Part shown: positions 7,201 to 15,100 of the stretch, one piece after another
How positions within the stretch are numbered: the stretch's first letter is position 1
How the letters are laid out: the number at the start of each line of letters is the position of its first letter
Notes under the pieces: generated by a model
Told to the model about the DNA's origin: nothing
Databases searched by the model: none
What the model saw: only the letters and a program-made list of their open reading frames with translations
Assembly: GCA_048594975.1 (NCBI GenBank)
Contig: JBMDXQ010000147.1
Location: forward strand, 1 to 29,240
Reading direction: 5' to 3'
Length of the DNA: 29,240 nt
DNA from: JBMDXB01 sp048594975
Lineage (GTDB): Bacteria; Acidobacteriota; Vicinamibacteria; Vicinamibacterales; 2-12-FULL-66-21
Translations under genes and position numbers: made by a program

Positions 7201-8827
7201 CCTGACCCTCGTGGTCGTGCCGGTCGTCTACACGCTGCTCGACGACCTCGGCTCGTGGCTGCTGCGCCGCCGGCACACGGCGCGCGCCGCCCCGGCGGCC
7301 ACGGCACTCCTCCTTGCCGTGCTCCTGCCCGCGACGGCCGCTGCGCAGCAAGCCCGGCCAGGACCCGCCCAGCCGCCAGCAGCGACCGGCGCAGTCGGCG
7401 TTCCGACGGAACTGCCCCGGGTGGGCGACGGTGAACCGATCGTGCCGCAGCCGGGACGACGAGAGGCGACCGGACTTGTCGCGGCGAAGCCCGCTCCGCC
7501 CACGGGAGCAGGGGCATCGGTCCCGGCGACGCCCGCTCAACCGATGGCTGGAGGACGGGTCCTCAGCCTCGAGGCGGCGCTCGCACTGGCGGCGGTGCAG
7601 AACTTCGACGTGCAGAAGGCGATCGAGTACAAGAAGTGGGTCGAGGGCAAGTACGTCGAGGAGCGGTCGGCGGCGCTGCCCGAGATCAGCTTCGGCGTCA
7701 CCGCGCTGCGGCAGTTCGACGACACGCAGAGCAAGCTGTTCCGCGGCTTCACGGGATTGGGCGGCTCCGGCGAGGGCGCGCAGATCGGCGAGATCTTCGG
7801 CGGGCGTCAGGACGGGCGCGTCCTGGAGCTGCGCGCCACCCAGCCGATCTTCACGTGGGGACAGGTCGGCGCCGCCATCCGCGCGGCGCGCGTCGGGTTC
7901 CGGTACGCCGACTCCCAGCTACGCCGCTTCCGGCAGTCGGTCGCGCGCGACGTGTCCAACGCCTACTACGACGTCGTCGCGGCAAAGGAGCTGGTCGTCA
8001 TCGCTCAGGAGAACGTGGCGCAGCGGCAACGCCATCTCGACGAGACGCGGCGAAAGCTGCCGCTCGGGACCGCGACCGACTTCGACGTCCTCGCCGCCGA
8101 GGTCGCGCTCGACAACGCGCGGCCGGCGGTCAGCCGCGCCGTGAATGGCGTGCGCAACGCCCGCGAGCGGCTGCGCTGGCTCATCGCCGAGACGGCCGAA
8201 GTGGACGCCGCGGCGGTGCCGCCGCCGATCATCGACGCGCCGCCCGCCTACGAGGTCGTGCTGGCGAGCGCGCTGCAGAACAGGCCGGAGCTGTCGGAGC
8301 TGGCGTTCCAGCGCGAGATCTACAAGGAGATCGTCACGATCGCACAGTCGCAGGGCAAGCCGCGCGTCGACTTCAGCGCCGGCGTAGGCCGCCGCTGGCT
8401 GGGGCTGCCGTCGCTCGCGTCGAGCGGGACGGCGTGGAACGCGACGCTCTTCGCCACGGTGCCGCTGTTCGACGGCATGCGCACGAAGGGACGCGTCGAG
8501 CAGGCACGGAGCGATCTGGCGCGCGCATCGCTCGACGAGCTGAAGCTCCGCGACGGCATCGCGCTGGAGGTGCGCACGGCGCTCGACGCGCTGCGGGAGG
8601 CGTCCGAGATCGTCACCGCGCTCGCCGGCACGGTCCGCGAGGCCGAACGGCTGGTGTTCCTGGCCGACAAGGGGTACGAACTCGGGGTCAAGACCAGGCT
8701 CGACGTGGAGGACGCGCAGTCGAACCTGAATCTGGCCCGCGGCAACCTGGCCCGGGGGCAGCGCGACTACCGCGTCGCGCGCGTCAACCTCGAGTGGGTC
8801 GCCGGGACGATCCAGGTGGGACCGTAA
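4202..8827 (+). CDS. RND efflux pump fused to TolC-type outer-membrane channel
   Basis: One uninterrupted 1541-residue frame. Residues 1-~1022 are a full-length HAE1/AcrB-type pump: first TM at 10-30, two large periplasmic loops, the proton-relay pair D400-D401 (GLLIDDAIVVRENI) and K925 (GLVTKNAILLVDF). After the last TM, RRRHTARA (about 1022-1029) precedes a hydrophobic stretch ATALLLAVLLPATA and an AAA-QQ signal-peptidase-like site near 1046-1049. A ~60-residue Pro/Ala-rich linker follows, then a complete TolC/OEP-like region (about 1108-1541) beginning LSLEAALALAAVQNFDVQKA, with the two repeated helical-hairpin halves typical of the family. Known members are separate genes; here no stop codon and no credible internal start with Shine-Dalgarno separates them (the only GTG, at 7319, falls inside the hydrophobic core). 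The pump works by proton antiport in the inner membrane and the channel in the outer membrane, so release of the channel by cleavage at the internal signal is the likely reading, but this is inference. Confidence 0.9.
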   Translation: MFLSNLSIKRPVFATVMMLSLVTLGITSYRRLAVDLWPDVEIPVISVVTLFPGASPESVEREISKPIEEALNPIAGVKHIGSTSREGVSQIFVEFELEVNVDEAIQDARTKIAAIRGDLPAGMQDPIVDKINIGGIPIVSLAVRSSTLAPRELTTLVDRKVKRRLENVLGVGKIDLVGPVVREIGVEVQPDRLEALGMGVDEVIAGLAGENIDTPLGRMQRGGTEMPLRVQGKAKTVEDFRRMVVATRGGRPVTLGEVAMVSDGVEEVRSAAYVDGEQAVALDVLKQSGANAVGLADEIMREVAVLQEELPAGTTIDIVRDGSVFIREAVADVQETLIIGGILTVLIVFVFLNSWRSTVITGLTLPISVVSSFIVMNFAGMTLNVMTLMALSLAIGLLIDDAIVVRENIVRHLEHGEDHFEAAREGTSEIGLAVLATTGSILAVFVPVAFMKGIVGRFFFAFGITVAFAVAVSLFVSFTLDPMLSSRWVDPDIARTGRRRGLTRALDRFNRWFDRTADGYRRAIGWAVDHRPTISAVALAAFVGGMGVMATLESEFFPQSDEGEFIAAFTTAPNASIEETGNRLASVLASLKDIPEIERTYASIGAGDAGTVRQARIYLKLTERATRVRRQREIEREVRERLSRIPGIISYLANPQSMDSRKPLMVSVRGEEMALLKQYARRLKDALYGVPGVVDLEATLEHDTPEYRLIVDRDRAADVGLGTSAIARPVAALVGGRPVTTFEDEDGEMRNVRVRLPASLRQDARHVEQLRLAVLRPDGPALIPVGSVARYELNATPSEINRLDLSREVVVSANLDGLPLGTAVARIEEIAAGLQMAPGYRVVIGGENEAMEESFASMGEALILAIVFVYLILAAQFESFVDPLAIMLSLPLSIVGMAAMLRLTGDTLNVMAIIGLIMLMGLVTKNAILLVDFTKVLRRRGLDRRQAVIQAGRTRLRPIVMTTSAMIFGMLPLALGLGAGGEMRAPMARAVIGGLITSTLLTLVVVPVVYTLLDDLGSWLLRRRHTARAAPAATALLLAVLLPATAAAQQARPGPAQPPAATGAVGVPTELPRVGDGEPIVPQPGRREATGLVAAKPAPPTGAGASVPATPAQPMAGGRVLSLEAALALAAVQNFDVQKAIEYKKWVEGKYVEERSAALPEISFGVTALRQFDDTQSKLFRGFTGLGGSGEGAQIGEIFGGRQDGRVLELRATQPIFTWGQVGAAIRAARVGFRYADSQLRRFRQSVARDVSNAYYDVVAAKELVVIAQENVAQRQRHLDETRRKLPLGTATDFDVLAAEVALDNARPAVSRAVNGVRNARERLRWLIAETAEVDAAAVPPPIIDAPPAYEVVLASALQNRPELSELAFQREIYKEIVTIAQSQGKPRVDFSAGVGRRWLGLPSLASSGTAWNATLFATVPLFDGMRTKGRVEQARSDLARASLDELKLRDGIALEVRTALDALREASEIVTALAGTVREAERLVFLADKGYELGVKTRLDVEDAQSNLNLARGNLARGQRDYRVARVNLEWVAGTIQVGP

Positions 8828-8842
8828 TCGCGGGCCGGGTCC

Positions 8843-8910
8843 GTCCCGTCGCGTCACGAACGTCGAACGATCCGTCGCGAACGCCCCGTCGCGACCGATC
8901 CGTCGCGAGC
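8843..8910 (-). repeat. Inverted copy of the 14-bp repeat array
   Basis: GATCCGTCGCGAAC (8869-8882), GCCCCGTCGCGACC (8883-8896) and GATCCGTCGCGAGC (8897-8910) are three adjacent 14-bp units; the first is the exact reverse complement of the consensus at 2686-2823. Degenerate copies extend left to about 8843. The array fills the gap between the pump-channel fusion and the TPR gene, so the two arrays lie in opposite orientation on either side of the efflux operon. Confidence 0.8.
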
Positions 8911-8919
8911 GAAGAACTG

Positions 8920-10224
8920 ATGCGCCCTGTTGCTGCAGCCGTCCTGCTCGTGGTTCTGCCGACGATCGCGGCCATCGCCGGGCAGGCGCGCGCTGAGTCG
9001 CAGGCGCGCCAGCTCTCCCGCTTCGAGCGGCTGGAACGCTGGCTGGCGGCGGTGGCGCAGCACCAGCCGGGGACGCTCGACGCCACCTCCATCGAGATCG
9101 CTTCGTGGCCCGACGAGCATCTCACCGCCGTCGTCGACGACGTCGGCGAGCTGGCGGCGTTTCTCCTGCGCGCCCAGGTCCGGCGGAAGCGGAGCGGCCA
9201 GTCCTCCGCACCTGCGCACCATCACGGGCGCACGCTTTCGCTCGACGAGCTTCAGCGGCTGCTCGGCGTGTCCGATGACGAAATGGGGCGTGGCGACGTG
9301 AGCCGACTGGCGATACGGGCGGCGCTGCTGCACACCGACATCACCTGCCGCCTGGACGAGTACGACCCCCTGATTCCGCCACGCCCGCTGTCGTCCGCGC
9401 GCACCGCGCTGCTCGTCACCGATGGACGGAACGAGGGCGTCGCCGACCGCGGCCCGCACTGGGACCTCGCGCGATCGCTCCTCAATCTGGTGGCGCCTGA
9501 TTCCCGTCGACTGGAGCAGAAGCGGCACTGGTACCTCGCCGCCGCCGCGTTCATGCACAGCCGCGGGCGGCTCGCCGATCTGCTGCCTCACATCGCCAGG
9601 GCGTCGCAGTTGTTTCCCGCCGACGCCGACATCCTCAGCTACGGCGGTGCCCTGCACGAGACCCTGGCGTCGCCGTCGGTTCAGCAAGCGGTTCGCACCC
9701 TCGGGGCACCCGGGGCGCCCAGGGCCGGCGTGAGCGACGCCCCCATCCACCTGCGCCACGCTCAGGCGTTCTTCGAGCGTGCGCTCGCGTCCGATCCCGG
9801 CCACCTCGAAGGGCGCGTGCGGCTCGGGCACGTTCTCGTCGCGCTCGGCGACGACGCGAAGGCCGCCGGAGAGCTGCGGCGTGCGCTCACGCGTGGCGGG
9901 GACTGGACCCTCGACTACTACGCCGCGCTGCTCCTGGGCGGCATCCACGCGCGGGCAGGTCGTCGTGACGAGGCACGAGCGCTCTACGAGCGCGCGGCCT
10001 CGCTGTATCCGCGTGCGCAGTCGCCGCGGATGGGCCTGAGCAGCCTCGCCCGCGCGAGCGGCGACAAGGCCGCGGCCGCGAAAGCGCTCCTGCCGTGGCT
10101 GCCGGCCAGCCACGTCGACGATTTCCAGGACCCGTGGTGGTTCTACTTCTCGACACGGATGGATCGCGCTGATCAGCTGCTGGACGCGTGGCGCGGATCG
10201 GTGGAGCCATGGGCGGATCGCTGA
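8920..10224 (+). CDS. Secreted TPR-repeat protein
   Basis: The 434-residue protein starts with a Sec signal peptide (MRPVAAAVLLVVLPTIAAIA, cleavage near AGQARA). The mature part is helical and Ala/Arg/Leu-rich. In the C-terminal half, TPR-like helix pairs are visible at HLRHAQAFFERALASDPGHL, EGRVRLGHVLVALGDDAKAA and GGIHARAGRRDEARALYERA (about 275-390), ending in a WLPASHVDDFQDPWWFYFS segment. TPRs are protein-binding scaffolds; the partner is unknown. The ATG at 8920 begins the signal peptide and has a weak GAAG upstream. The 3' end overlaps the VWFA gene by 16 bp, implying translational coupling and a shared function at the cell envelope. Confidence 0.85.
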   Translation: MRPVAAAVLLVVLPTIAAIAGQARAESQARQLSRFERLERWLAAVAQHQPGTLDATSIEIASWPDEHLTAVVDDVGELAAFLLRAQVRRKRSGQSSAPAHHHGRTLSLDELQRLLGVSDDEMGRGDVSRLAIRAALLHTDITCRLDEYDPLIPPRPLSSARTALLVTDGRNEGVADRGPHWDLARSLLNLVAPDSRRLEQKRHWYLAAAAFMHSRGRLADLLPHIARASQLFPADADILSYGGALHETLASPSVQQAVRTLGAPGAPRAGVSDAPIHLRHAQAFFERALASDPGHLEGRVRLGHVLVALGDDAKAAGELRRALTRGGDWTLDYYAALLLGGIHARAGRRDEARALYERAASLYPRAQSPRMGLSSLARASGDKAAAAKALLPWLPASHVDDFQDPWWFYFSTRMDRADQLLDAWRGSVEPWADR

Positions 10225-11075
10225 CGCGGCGGGCGGCCATCGTCGGCCTGATGCCGGCGCTCGCGGGCGCGCCGGCCGAGACTCAGGCACCGGTGTTCTC
10301 GAGCCGCGTCGAGGCGGTCCGGGTCGAGGTCCTCGTTACCGATCGTGGGCGGCTCGTCCGCGGCCTCCGGCCGGGAGACTTCGAGGTGTTCGACAACGGC
10401 GTCGCCCAGCAGGTCGACCTCGTGGCCTTCGAGCGGCTCCCGCTGAACGTCGTTCTGGCGTTCGACATGAGCGACAGCGTGGCGGGCGAACGACTCGAAC
10501 ACCTGCGTGCGGCGGGCGGCGCGCTGCTCGATCAGCTCACGGACGCGGACGAGGCGGCGCTCGTCACGTTCAGCCACGCCGTGGCGGTCCGCTCGCCGCT
10601 GACGAGGGATCGGGCCCGCGTGCGCGGCGCGCTCGACGCCGCCACCGGCACGGGCCGCACGGCCCTCGTCGACGCCGTCCACACGAGCATCGTCGTCGCC
10701 GAATCGGGCGTCGGCCGAGCGCTGCTCGTCGTCTTCAGCGACGGGTTCGACACGGCAAGCTGGCTGCCGGCCGACAGCGTGCTCGACACGGCGAGGCGCA
10801 GCGACGTCGTCGCCTACTGCGTGTCGACGCGCGAGCGGCTCGACTCGCAGTTCGCCGAGGCACTTGCGTCGGCGACGGGCGGCGCGCGTCTGGAGGTCGC
10901 GTCCACCAGGGACCTGGGCACGGCCTTCGTCCGGATTCTGGAGGAGTTCCGGCAGCGCTATCTGGTGAGCTACACGCCGCGGGGCGTCTCGAAGGAGGGC
11001 TGGCACCGCCTCGAGGTGCGCGTGAAGGGACGACGGCTCACGGTGCGCGCCAGACCCGGGTATCTCGCCAACTGA
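10209..11075 (+). CDS. VWFA-related (acidobacterial type) domain protein
   Basis: The 288-residue protein carries an N-terminal twin-Arg/hydrophobic export-like segment (MGGSLTRRAAIVGLMPALAG), then a segment typical of the acidobacterial VWFA family (VRVEVLVTDRGRLVRGLRPGDFEVFDNG) and a von Willebrand A domain. The metal-site motif DxSxS is intact (FDMSDSVAG, about residue 84), as are the downstream Thr (GRTALVDA) and Asp (FSDGFDT). The C-terminus (RQRYLVSYTPRG...RVKGRRLTVRARPGY) is the usual family ending. It probably binds a protein ligand through Mg2+ at the cell surface or periplasm; the ligand is unknown. The ATG at 10209 overlaps the TPR gene's stop; a GTG at 10188 is an alternative. This family is strongly enriched in Acidobacteriota and is the best taxonomic hint in the window. 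Confidence 0.9.
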   Translation: MGGSLTRRAAIVGLMPALAGAPAETQAPVFSSRVEAVRVEVLVTDRGRLVRGLRPGDFEVFDNGVAQQVDLVAFERLPLNVVLAFDMSDSVAGERLEHLRAAGGALLDQLTDADEAALVTFSHAVAVRSPLTRDRARVRGALDAATGTGRTALVDAVHTSIVVAESGVGRALLVVFSDGFDTASWLPADSVLDTARRSDVVAYCVSTRERLDSQFAEALASATGGARLEVASTRDLGTAFVRILEEFRQRYLVSYTPRGVSKEGWHRLEVRVKGRRLTVRARPGYLAN

Positions 11076-11150
11076 GGCCACCGTTCTCCCGGGGTGAGGG
11101 AACCGTTGCGGAAGCCTCTACATCTAATGAAGTGGAGACCCTCATCCGCC

Positions 11151-12086
11151 ATGGCTTTGCCCCTGGACGCGTACTCAACCGTTGTCACCCAGGCCGTCGA
11201 CACGGTCGCGCCCGCCGTCGTTCGCATCGAGCACGCGCGCGGCGAAGCCACCGGCTCGGGGTTCCTGTTCACCCCCGACGGCCTCATCCTCACCAACAGT
11301 CACGTCGTCGACCACCAGGCGCGGCTGAAGGCGACGCTTGCCGACGGCGAGCGGCTGCAGGCCGATGTCGTCGGCGACGATCCTCACTCCGACCTCGCGG
11401 TCATCCGCGTCAACTCCGCGATGCGGCTGCAGCTCCCGTGGCTGCGGATGGGGGACTCGTCGGCGTTGAAAGTGGGTCAGCTGGTGATCGCGATGGGGAA
11501 CCCGTTTGGCTTCCACGCGACGGTCACGACCGGGGTCGTCAGCGCACTCGGCCGATCGCTGCGATCGCGGACCGGGCGGCTGATGGACGACATCGTCCAG
11601 ACCGATGCCGCTCTGAACCCGGGGAACTCGGGCGGCCCGCTGCTGGACGCGCGAGGCGAGGTGGTCGGGGTGAACACCGCGATCATCGCGCAGGCGCAGG
11701 GCCTCTGCTTCGCCATCGCCAGCAACACCGTGCAGTGGGTCGCGGCGCGGCTGATCCGGGAGGGCCGGATCCGGCGCAGCTACCTCGGCCTGGCGGGCCA
11801 GACCGTCCCGCTGCTGCGCCGACTGACGCGCGCGCACGGCCTCCCGCAGGACTCGGCGGTGCTGGTCGTCTCGGTCGAGCGCGGCACGCCGGCCGCGGCC
11901 GCCGGGCTGCGCGACGGCGACCTGATCGTCGCCTTCGATGGCCTGGCGATCGAAGGCGTGGACGCGCTGCACCGCCTGCTCACCGACGAGCGCATCGGCA
12001 TCGCCGTCGGTCTCACCGTACTCCGCGGCGTGGAGAGACTGACGCTGACCGTGATCCCGGCCGACGCGCCCGCCAAGGCGGCGTAG
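11151..12086 (+). CDS. Trypsin-like serine protease with PDZ domain (HtrA/Deg family)
   Basis: A 311-residue S1C-type protease. The catalytic triad is visible: His51 (LTNSHVVD), Asp81 (DPHSDLAVI) and Ser160 (NPGNSGGPL). A single PDZ domain follows (about 215-305; YLGLAGQTVP..., VERGTPAAAAGLRDGDLIVAFDG). HtrA proteases degrade or refold damaged envelope proteins. Unusually, no signal peptide or TM segment precedes the protease domain from any candidate start (ATG 11151, ATG 11127, GTG 11094), so this copy may act in the cytoplasm or leave by another route. The ATG at 11151 is chosen because LDAYSTVVTQAVDTVAPAVV matches the usual family N-terminus; a GGAG lies 13 nt upstream, somewhat distant. 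It ends 23 bp from addA, which converges on it. Confidence 0.9.
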   Translation: MALPLDAYSTVVTQAVDTVAPAVVRIEHARGEATGSGFLFTPDGLILTNSHVVDHQARLKATLADGERLQADVVGDDPHSDLAVIRVNSAMRLQLPWLRMGDSSALKVGQLVIAMGNPFGFHATVTTGVVSALGRSLRSRTGRLMDDIVQTDAALNPGNSGGPLLDARGEVVGVNTAIIAQAQGLCFAIASNTVQWVAARLIREGRIRRSYLGLAGQTVPLLRRLTRAHGLPQDSAVLVVSVERGTPAAAAGLRDGDLIVAFDGLAIEGVDALHRLLTDERIGIAVGLTVLRGVERLTLTVIPADAPAKAA

Positions 12087-12109
12087 GACGCGTCGTTGCG
12101 AACGTGCGT

Positions 12110-15100
12110 TCAGACGCGAAACAGCACGCCCTGTGTTCGTCGCTTCGTCACCCTCGCGACCGCGTTGACGTAGTGCTGCAGCTGCGCGCGGTAGCGGGCC
12201 TCGCCGGCCGACAGCTCGTGGTCGGTCTTGAAATCGATCACCGTGGTCACGTCCGGCTCGTCGAACGCGAGGTCGAGCACGCCCTCGATCAGCGTCCCGT
12301 CGTCGCGGCGCCAGGCGAGCGGCGTCTCCCGCCGCACGACGCTGGCGGCACGCACGCGGCGCATCAGGTCGTGACGGAGGACGGCCGAGACGGCGGCCGC
12401 GGCAGCCGCGATCTCCTGCGACGTCGCCGCGAGGATCCGTCCCTGTGTCGCGGCGGTCCGCGAGACCACGTCGTCGGCCGCATCGAGCGGCACGGTCGCG
12501 AGGACGGCGTGCACGAGCGCGCCGAACCGCGCACCGCGCGGACGGCCCTCGGATCCCGGCAGCGCGACGAGCTGAACTGGCGCCGTCTCGGCGACGACCG
12601 TGTCGATCCCGGACTCTGCCATCGCAGCGGCCCAGGCGGTTGCGGTCTCGACGCGGATCTGCGGGCGGGCGGCCGCCTCCACGGTGCGCGCCGTCCCGTC
12701 GCGCCAGCGCGCGTACTCGGCCAGCCGCTCGTCCAGCGCGAACATGTCGACGTCCTTGACGATGAGATCGTCGCGGCGGAGGCCGAACGAGGAGGCAGCG
12801 CCGAGATGCAGGACGTGCGGGTCCCACCAGACGACCGAATAAGCCGACCCGCCATCGCGCGGGCCAGCCCCCGGCACCGGCGCGAAGTCGTGGCGGCCGG
12901 GTGCGACGGTGTAGGTCCGGGCCGGATCGCCATCCGGCCGGTTCATCACCGAGTCCTTCGATGTGAACGAGCCGCAGCCGACCGCGCGCTTCGCATCGCG
13001 CCGTGCGGGCTCCGGCGGGTAGATTGCCGGCATCAGCGGGTCCAGCCAGCCCCCGTCGTACGGACCGTCGCCGACGGCGGGAACGACCAGCACGTCGCGC
13101 GCACGGGTGGCGGCGACGTAGGCCAGCCGCTCGGCCTCGCTGCGGTCGCGCGCAGCCTCCTCGGCATCGTGCAGCAGCAGGTCCCACGGCGCCCAGCCCG
13201 CCAGCTTCAGCGCGCAGCGGCGGTTCTCGGGGTCGATCCAGCGGCCCGCCTCCGGTCGGGTCAACCTGCACGTGAGGTCCGCCAGGATGACGACCGGGAA
13301 CTCGAGCCCCTTGGCCTTGTGCACCGTCATCATGCGGACGCCGTCGCTGCCCTCCTCGAGGATGGGCGCCTCGCCCGCCGCGGCGCGTTCCGCCGCGTCG
13401 CGCAGCTCGTCGACGAAGCCGCGGAACGAGATGCCGCCGTCCGCCTCGTACTGGCGCGCCAGCTCGGCGACGTGCAGCACGTTGGCGAGCGCCTGCTCGC
13501 CGGCCGGGCGCAGCACCAGCCCGACGTGCGCGCGCGTCTCGTTGAGCAGCTGCTGGATCGTGTCGGCGACGGGGACGTAGTTGCGGCGGCGGTGCAACCG
13601 TTGCAGCAGGCGCAGCGCGGAGGCAATCGGATCGGGCGCGCCCTCCCTGACGCGGAACGGGTGGAAGGCCCCCCAGCGCTGCCGCCAATCGAGCAGCTCC
13701 TCGTCGCCGATTGCGAAGAGCGCGCCGCGCAGCGTCGCGAACACCGAGAGCTCGTCGTCGGGCCACTCGATCGCGGCGAGCGCCGCGCGGATCGTCTCGA
13801 CCTCCTCGCGATCGTGGAACGTCTTGCCGCCGACGAGGATGTGGTTCACGCCCCGCGCCTCGAGCGCGCGGACGTACGGCTCGGTCATGTCCTCACCGAA
13901 GCTGACGAAGCGCCGGAAGAGGATGCAGAGATGCCGCGACTGCACGGGCACCGGGTCCTGGCCGGCGCGTTCGGTCACCTTCCATCCGCTCCGCTCCAGG
14001 ACCCACTCGACGAACGCGCCGACCGCGTCGGGCAGCGACTTCTCGATCGACATGGCCGAGACGTTTCGCTGCCCGTACGGTTCCGGGACCGGCAGCGCGA
14101 CGACGGCCGGTTGCGAGCGGATGTCGCAACGGTTGGGCGCGAGCGGCACGTAGCTCGCCTGCAGCGTGAACGCGTCGCCGGTCATCACCGGCGCGAAAGC
14201 GGCGTTGATGCACGCCTGGATCTGCCGCACGCTGCGGAAGCTGGTTGTCAGCTCCAGCGGCTTCGCGCCGCATCGCACCAGCCGCTCGCAGACCTCGCGG
14301 TAGATGCCGACGTCGGCCCGCCGGAAGCGGTAGATCGACTGCTTGGGGTCGCCGACGATGAACAGGCGGCCGGGGACCGGGGTGACGGCGCGCCAGTCCG
14401 TCGCGGCGGGATCGGAGGCGGCGAGCAGGACGAGGATCTCGGCCTGCAGCGGGTCCGTGTCCTGGAACTCGTCGACGAAGATGTGCGTGAACCGCGACTG
14501 GAAGCCGCGCCGCACCGTCTCGTCGCGCCTGAGCAGGTCGCGGGCTTTCAGGAGCAGGTCGAGGAAGTCCAGCGCCCCGGCACGTGCCTTGAGCGACTCG
14601 TAGCGGACGATCGCGCCGGCCAGTTCCTGCTGCAGCAGCGCCGCCAGGTCCGCGTCGGCGTCCAGGCGGAACTGGTCGAGGTGCGCGCGGAGGGTGTCGA
14701 GCGCCTCGATGACGCGTGCGCGGGGAACGCCCTGGCGATAGGCTGGCCCGCGGCCGTGGCGCGCTTTCGAGAAGTGGCGGTCGCGCGACAGATCGACGAG
14801 GCGCGCCTCCCAGCCATCATAGTCCGGGGTGTCGCGGAAGATGGCGATCTCCTGGCTCAGGTGCCGCGCCGGCGCCGTGTCGAGGTAGAGGTAGTCATGC
14901 GCGTACGACGGCTTCTCGGTCAGCGCGACGAACTCCTGCAGTTCGTCGACCAGCCGCTCCATGTCCGCCTCGCGCGCGAACGGCCGACGCGTCCACGGGG
15001 CGGTGAAATCGCGCCACTCCGCGAGCTCCCACGCCGCGCGGCGCAGTCGATCGATGGGGCCGTCGTCGCGGTCGCCCCGATTGAACGCAGCGGAGACGGA

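Noticed and set aside
7319..7330. Internal GTG as a separate start for the TolC part
   Set aside because: It lies inside the hydrophobic core, would remove the signal's basic region, and has no purine-rich site upstream.
12087..12109. Bidirectional terminator between the protease and addA
   Set aside because: Only a weak CGCGTC/GACGCG pairing with an 18-nt loop and no T-runs on either side.
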